Origin: JBBRNV01 sp038227435
Lineage (GTDB): Bacteria > Patescibacteriota > Minisyncoccia > Phycocordibacterales > CALRBL01
Direction: 5' to 3'
DNA: 7,312 bases
Assembly: GCA_038227435.1 (NCBI GenBank)
Contig: JBBRPW010000024.1
Location: forward strand, 1-7,312
Of the stretch, positions 4,222 through 7,312 are shown in pieces. Under the pieces are notes generated by a model. The model was not told the DNA's origin. It was given only the letters and a program-made list of their open reading frames with translations, and made no database searches. Made by a program: the position numbers and the translations under genes. Numbering within the stretch: the first letter of the stretch is position 1; each line of letters begins with the position of its first letter.

Positions 4222-5577
4222 ATTAATTCCGCAAACTCAAATCTATTTAAACAATATAAAGCTGCTCAAAAGTTTGTAGATAGTTTTTCTAATACATCAG
4301 TTATTAAGTCTGATTCAAACAAGAAGTCAGAAAAAAAAGAATATCGAAATAATTTTGGATCAAAGAAAACTAATCCATCTTTTTATTTAGAGCGAACCAA
4401 ATATTTTTTAAAATTAATTGGAAACCCGGATAAAGATTTTAAATACATCCATGTTACAGGAACGGCGGGTAAGGGAAGTGTTTCAAATATGATTCACGGC
4501 GTGCTTACTGCTTCCAAAAAACGCGCTGGACTTTTTACTTCACCATACGTAACCGCTGCAACAGAAAAAATAAAATCACAAGATGCATATATTTCTGCAA
4601 AAGATCTTATTAAGATAGTAGAGGATTTGAAACCAGCTATAGACATGGCAAAAAAATCAAAGTACGGAGCACCATCAAGTTTTGAAATGTATTTAGCTAT
4701 CGCTTTCATTTATTTTAAAAAAGAGAAATGTGAATGGGTAGTCCTCGAGGCTGGTTTAGGAGGAAGATACGATGCAACCAATATTGTGCCTAATGGAAAC
4801 ATTGCTGCAATTACAAATGTCGACTACGACCATACTGAAATTTTAGGAAAAACGTTAAAAGAAATTGCATTCGATAAAGCTGGAATTATTAAAAGTAAAA
4901 CAGTATTTTTTAGCACCGAAAAACGTTCAGCGTTAAAAGAAATGTTTAAAAAAATTGGAATGAAGGAGGGAGCTGCAAGTGTTAACTTTATACACTCAAA
5001 AGGAGATCATACAAAACTTAATCTGGCACTAGTTACCGCTATTGGAAACTATATAGGTATAGAAAAAACAACTATTCAAAAAGGAATTGAAAAGTCTCGT
5101 TTACCATGCAGATTTGAAATTATGGAAACTAAGCCATTAATTATCTTAGACGGGGCTCATAATAGAGCAAAAATAAATGCAACGGTTTCTGAAATCAATC
5201 AACTCAAAAAATTGCAAAAAATTAAAAAGATTCATCTTATTATTTTAATCTCAAATACACATAAAGACAAGCTTGCAATACTAAAACCAATTGTTCCATT
5301 GGCAGACTTCATTTACATAACTCCGCTTACTGGAGAGGGGAGGAAGTCGGTCCATCCATTGGTTATATTGCCCTATGTTTTAAAACTAAAGAAAACAAAA
5401 ACCCTTGTTGAAATAGTCGATTCTCCTGAACAAGCGATGAAAAAAGCTCGAAAGAATGCAAATACTAAAAATAACGATTGCATCATTGCCACAGGCTCTT
5501 TTTTCCTTGCGGGAGCCCTAAGAGAAATATGGTACAAGGAAGAATGGGTCGTGCATAATCGTAAAAGTTTTGCATGA
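4222..5577 (+). CDS. folC: FolC-type folylpolyglutamate/dihydrofolate synthase, non-standard start
   Basis: An ATP-dependent Mur-ligase-fold enzyme that adds glutamate to folates (and dihydropteroate) in the cytoplasm. Seen in order, numbered from 4222: the QYKAAQKFVDSF start region, P-loop GTAGKGS (80-86), the FTSPY motif of the family, LEAGLGGRYDATN (about 175-187), VDYDHTEILG with H204 and the following AFDKAGIIK, then DGAHN (310-314) opening the C-terminal domain and ATGSFFLAGALREI near the end. The first in-frame ATG (4489) lies after the P-loop, so it cannot be the true start. The frame is open back to a TGA at 4204-4206 but has no ATG, GTG or TTG in between. ATT at 4222 is the most plausible rare start and gives 451 residues, normal for FolC. 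A sequencing error or frameshift from the upstream gene is also possible. The product call is firm; the start is not. Confidence 0.88.
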   Translation: MNSANSNLFKQYKAAQKFVDSFSNTSVIKSDSNKKSEKKEYRNNFGSKKTNPSFYLERTKYFLKLIGNPDKDFKYIHVTGTAGKGSVSNMIHGVLTASKKRAGLFTSPYVTAATEKIKSQDAYISAKDLIKIVEDLKPAIDMAKKSKYGAPSSFEMYLAIAFIYFKKEKCEWVVLEAGLGGRYDATNIVPNGNIAAITNVDYDHTEILGKTLKEIAFDKAGIIKSKTVFFSTEKRSALKEMFKKIGMKEGAASVNFIHSKGDHTKLNLALVTAIGNYIGIEKTTIQKGIEKSRLPCRFEIMETKPLIILDGAHNRAKINATVSEINQLKKLQKIKKIHLIILISNTHKDKLAILKPIVPLADFIYITPLTGEGRKSVHPLVILPYVLKLKKTKTLVEIVDSPEQAMKKARKNANTKNNDCIIATGSFFLAGALREIWYKEEWVVHNRKSFA

Positions 5578-5583
5578 TATAAT
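5575..5583 (+). promoter_or_regulatory. Extended -10 promoter of the HIT gene
   Basis: TGATATAAT is a perfect extended -10 (TGnTATAAT) and overlaps the folC stop codon. It ends 6 bases before the ATG at 5590, so transcription would begin at the start codon. This is the clearest case in the window of the leaderless layout. Confidence 0.6.
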
Positions 5584-5589
5584 TTATGC

Positions 5590-6012
5590 ATGCACTACAA
5601 TGACTTTTTAACAACACTTAAAACATGTCCGTTTTGTGAATTATCACAAAGAATATTACTTGAAAATAATTCGGCATATTTAACATATTCATTGGCTCCG
5701 TATCATCCTGATCATCTTTTAGTAGTACCCAAACGTCATGTAGAACATATTCTTGATCTTACCGACGATGAAATAAAAGACATCGATGCATTAGAGAAAT
5801 AGGGCTTAGAAATTTTAAAAAAATTGGGTTATATAAACATGTGCCTATTAGTTAAAGAAGAGGATTCAAAAGAAAAATCAATTGCGCATACTCATTATCA
5901 CGTAATACCCGACGTAATATTAGAAAGTTCTGACCATCAAGGGATGGAAAGAAAGATTTTAAACGAAGAGGAAGTTGAAGCTCTAGTTACAAAAATTAAA
6001 GGAGCAATTTAA
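5590..6012 (+). pseudogene. HIT-family nucleotide hydrolase with an in-frame TAG at codon 71
   Basis: The frame encodes a complete HIT (histidine triad) protein of 140 residues except for one TAG at 5800-5802. Upstream of it are CPFCEL (zinc-binding Cys pair near residue 14) and the HIT core YHPDHLLVVPKRHVEHILDLTDDEI. Downstream, in the same frame, the helix continues as GLEILKKLGY, followed by the catalytic triad HTHYHVIPD (H100, H102, H104) and an ordinary C-terminal helix. HIT enzymes hydrolyse nucleoside phosphoramidates or dinucleoside polyphosphates through the middle His of the triad, so the product ending at residue 70 would be inactive. One base change (AAG to TAG) explains the stop and no frameshift is present. 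Both halves look otherwise undamaged, so the mutation is recent, suppressed, strain-specific or a sequence error. It starts 12 bases after folC. Confidence 0.85.
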
Positions 6013-6033
6013 ATAGAAAAATAAATCATTGAG

Positions 6034-6039
6034 TTATAC
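6034..6039 (+). promoter_or_regulatory. -10-like box upstream of the anchored Ig-like protein
   Basis: TTATAC predicts a start near 6046, where an in-frame TTG lies, or a leader of about 18 bases to the preferred ATG at 6064. No -35 or clear Shine-Dalgarno site is visible (only AATAGG next to the ATG). Confidence 0.3.
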
Positions 6040-6063
6040 AGCACTTTGTGCAAGACTAATAGG

Positions 6064-6645
6064 ATGAAAAACAATAATAAAGGATATGTGTCAATAACGG
6101 TACTTATCATACTCCTCGTACTAGTCCTAGGAGGCCTGTATATCTATTCAAAAAATAAAACATCTGCACCAATAAATGTAGATGTTGGTACAGTAGACAA
6201 TGGGTCAAATAGTGGGAATAACAATCCACCAGCAACTACTACTCCACCAGTAACTGTTGGAGTAAATGGAAATTGTGGACTCTATGTTCAAAATCCTGCA
6301 AAAAATACACAAGTTAATTTTCCTTTTACAATTCAGGGAATTATCGATAATACCAACACTAAAAAATTAAATTGTTCATGGCAAATGTTTGAAGGGCAAG
6401 CGGGAAGTGCTCAATTATATTTTTATACAAAAGCTGATGGTTGGCAGAAGTTGGGAAATCAAATTCCTGTACCAGTTGCTAACTGGACGGCAGTTAAAAC
6501 AACTTTTAGTGTAACATTCACTAAATTTAAAACTGATTTAATTTCAATTTCATCAGGAACTCCACTCAAAGTTATTTTCACTGAAGAAAATGCTTCAGGA
6601 ATTCCACCAGTAGATACATACGAATTTCCGCTTATTTATAAATAA
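6064..6645 (+). CDS. Membrane-anchored secreted protein with Gmad2-like Ig domain and pilin-like N-terminus
   Basis: A 193-residue protein counted from the ATG at 6064; an in-frame TTG at 6046 would add six residues. It opens with a short basic, Asn-rich head (MKNNNKG) and a hydrophobic helix (YVSITVLIILLVLVLGGLYIY). The KG-Y junction before the helix recalls class III (type IV pilin-like) signal peptides, but the usual Glu at +5 is absent, so a plain membrane anchor is equally possible. A Gly/Asn/Pro/Thr-rich linker follows (about 45-72, ending PPATTTPPVTVG). The rest is an all-beta domain with YVQNPAKNTQVNFPFTIQG, then WQMFEGQAGSAQLYFY, and IPPVDTYEFPLIYK at the end. This resembles the Gmad2 immunoglobulin-like fold seen in many surface proteins of small bacteria. 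The domain probably lies outside the cell. The ligand is unknown. It starts 51 bases after the HIT gene. Confidence 0.72.
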   Translation: MKNNNKGYVSITVLIILLVLVLGGLYIYSKNKTSAPINVDVGTVDNGSNSGNNNPPATTTPPVTVGVNGNCGLYVQNPAKNTQVNFPFTIQGIIDNTNTKKLNCSWQMFEGQAGSAQLYFYTKADGWQKLGNQIPVPVANWTAVKTTFSVTFTKFKTDLISISSGTPLKVIFTEENASGIPPVDTYEFPLIYK

Positions 6646-6659
6646 TTATAAATAGAAAT

Positions 6660-6691
6660 AATAAAAACAAAAGAGGCCTTGGGAGGCCTCT
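6660..6691 (-). terminator. Intrinsic terminator of the yqeY/basic-protein unit
   Basis: AGAGGCCT (6672-6679), loop TGGG, AGGCCTCT (6684-6691) form a perfect 8-bp stem. On the minus strand it is followed by TTTGTTTTTAT, a good T-tract, about 20 bases past the minus-strand stop at 6713. It sits between converging genes. The plus strand has no T-tract after it. Confidence 0.87.
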
Positions 6692-6712
6692 AGTGGGTGA
6701 GAGTCTAAAGAA

Positions 6713-6904
6713 TTAACGATCCGCTTCGGGAAGACGTGAAGTTTGGCGAATATGGTTTGCCATTGCTCCAGCTTTCATAAATTGGGAATCCAACTTGAGA
6801 GCCTTTCGAATTCCTTGGACAATTTCCTTTTCTGCTTTGAGTCGTTTGGCGATTTTGCGTGCCAAACGTTTGGATTTGTCCGTTACTGGTTCGCGATGCG
6901 ACAT
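6713..6904 (-). CDS. Small basic protein, 63 residues, unknown function
   Basis: The protein begins MSHREPVTDKSKRLARKIAK, continues with a Lys/Arg/Glu-rich helix (RLKAEKEIVQGIRKALKL) and ends KAGAMANHIRQTSRLPEADR. It is strongly basic in the first 40 residues and probably all-helical. That would suit RNA, DNA or ribosome binding, but no family is recognised and it does not match ribosomal protein bS21. The start at 6904 is chosen because AAAGGA on the minus strand lies 7 bases upstream, the ideal Shine-Dalgarno spacing; the ATG two codons earlier (6910) is too close to that site. The open frame runs further upstream into the end of yqeY but is unlikely to be translated there. It lies 64 bases after yqeY on the same strand and shares its terminator. 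Confidence 0.72.
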   Translation of the reverse strand: MSHREPVTDKSKRLARKIAKRLKAEKEIVQGIRKALKLDSQFMKAGAMANHIRQTSRLPEADR

Positions 6905-6918
6905 ATTCATTTCCTTTC
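6905..6918 (-). promoter_or_regulatory. Shine-Dalgarno site of the basic 63-residue protein
   Basis: On the minus strand the sequence reads GAAAGGA, seven further bases, then ATG. This is the only clear Shine-Dalgarno site in the window and it decides between the ATG at 6904 and that at 6910. It shows that the organism does use SD-led initiation for some genes. Confidence 0.65.
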
Positions 6919-6956
6919 TGAGAAGATTATGGTTTAAATGGTGAACTTTTCTGATA

Positions 6957-6962
6957 CTTATA
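6957..6962 (-). promoter_or_regulatory. Possible -10 box between yqeY and the basic protein gene
   Basis: Minus-strand TATAAG, just past the yqeY stop, would give a leader of about 45 bases to the ATG at 6904. A TTGACG lies upstream (complement of 6984-6989), but at 21 bases the spacing is too long for a standard promoter. Confidence 0.25.
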
Positions 6963-6968
6963 ATGCCA

Positions 6969-7312
6969 TTAATTAAACATTCCGTCAACAACCTCCTTTA
7001 CCAATGCGCCATCCGCCTTTCCCTTTAAATCGGTCATTACTGCTCGCATTAAATTATTTGCTCCTGTTTTATCGGTAATACCAAGTTCAGCTTTTTTAAG
7101 CTCAACAGCTTTAATTACGTCGTCTTTTGCCATCATTGCAGGCACAAATGTTTCAAGCACAGCAAGCTCTGCTTTTTCGTCGGCAGCGAGTTCAGGTCGT
7201 CCTCCTTTTTCAAATTGATCAATCGAGTCTTTTCGTTGTTTAATCGCACGTCGAATAACCGCAAGCGCATCCTCATCTTTCAACACATCTGTCGGCATCA
7301 TACTTTTCGCTA
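6969..7312 (-). CDS. yqeY: YqeY/GatB-domain protein, N-terminus outside the window
   Basis: The C-terminal 113 residues of a YqeY-family protein, a small helical protein related to the tail domain of GatB (the amidotransferase subunit that converts Glu-tRNA(Gln) to Gln-tRNA(Gln)). The frame is open to the window edge (AKS precedes the first Met codons at 7299-7301 and 7296-7298), and the family's usual N-terminal helix is missing, so the start lies beyond 7312. Seen are the segment DALAVIRRAIKQRKDSIDQF, then ELAADEKAELAVLETFVPAM and the C-terminal signature LKGKADGALVKEVVDGMF, all typical of the family of about 150 residues. Its exact role is not settled; tRNA-dependent amidation is only suggested by homology. 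The TAA at 6969-6971 is followed after 64 bases by the small basic gene. Confidence 0.9.
   Translation of the reverse strand, partial: AKSMMPTDVLKDEDALAVIRRAIKQRKDSIDQFEKGGRPELAADEKAELAVLETFVPAMMAKDDVIKAVELKKAELGITDKTGANNLMRAVMTDLKGKADGALVKEVVDGMFN

Noticed and set aside
4489..5577. ATG at 4489 as the start of folC
   Set aside because: It would remove the P-loop and the conserved N-terminal helix, both encoded in the same open frame directly upstream.
5590..6012. General stop-codon reassignment (TAG or TGA as sense)
   Set aside because: TAG ends ftsI at its natural C-terminus and TGA ends folC after its conserved last motif, so both act as stops here.
6713..6904. Ribosomal protein bS21
   Set aside because: Size and charge are similar, but the bS21 N-terminal and RRRxF-type motifs are missing.
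6743..6937. Plus-strand open frame opposite the basic protein gene
   Set aside because: It has no start signal, and the minus-strand frame has an SD site, sensible composition and a terminator.

Overview
The window is AT-rich, tightly packed bacterial DNA that uses the standard bacterial code: TGA ends folC, TAG ends ftsI and TAA ends most other genes. Several things fit an ultra-small Patescibacteria/CPR-type genome: a stripped-down division cluster with a weakly conserved FtsL-like protein, a run of small unknown membrane and basic proteins, almost no Shine-Dalgarno sites on the plus strand, and -10-like boxes placed just upstream of start codons. This assignment is an inference from style, not from a marker gene.

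Positions 1-2731 (plus strand) hold part of the dcw (division and cell wall) cluster: the 3' end of rsmH (16S rRNA methyltransferase), an ftsL-like gene and ftsI (septal transpeptidase). A two-helix membrane protein of unknown function follows (2797-3060). A minus-strand orphan gene (3149-3604) then converges on it, with its own promoter candidate and an intrinsic terminator at 3090-3120.

Positions 3719-3790 are a tRNA-Glu(CTC). Directly behind it, 3798-3952 is the most unusual stretch of the window. It is a set of nested hairpins that contains an inverted copy of the tRNA 3' end, split by another hairpin, and then an exact 18-bp direct copy of the same tRNA 3' end. The two copies can pair with each other, or the inverted copy can pair with the tRNA itself.

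Positions 3992-6012 (plus strand) carry a small cysteine-rich SEC-C-type protein, folC (folate/Mur-ligase family) with no ATG, GTG or TTG start upstream of its P-loop, and a HIT-family hydrolase gene interrupted by an in-frame TAG before its catalytic histidines. Positions 6064-6645 encode an anchored, possibly pilin-like secreted protein with an Ig-like (Gmad2-resembling) domain.

At the right edge, a minus-strand pair (yqeY, cut by the window end, and a 63-residue basic protein with a clear Shine-Dalgarno site) ends at a terminator at 6660-6691. The genes cover septal wall synthesis, ribosome and tRNA function, and one-carbon metabolism. Apart from the dcw group they do not form one pathway.
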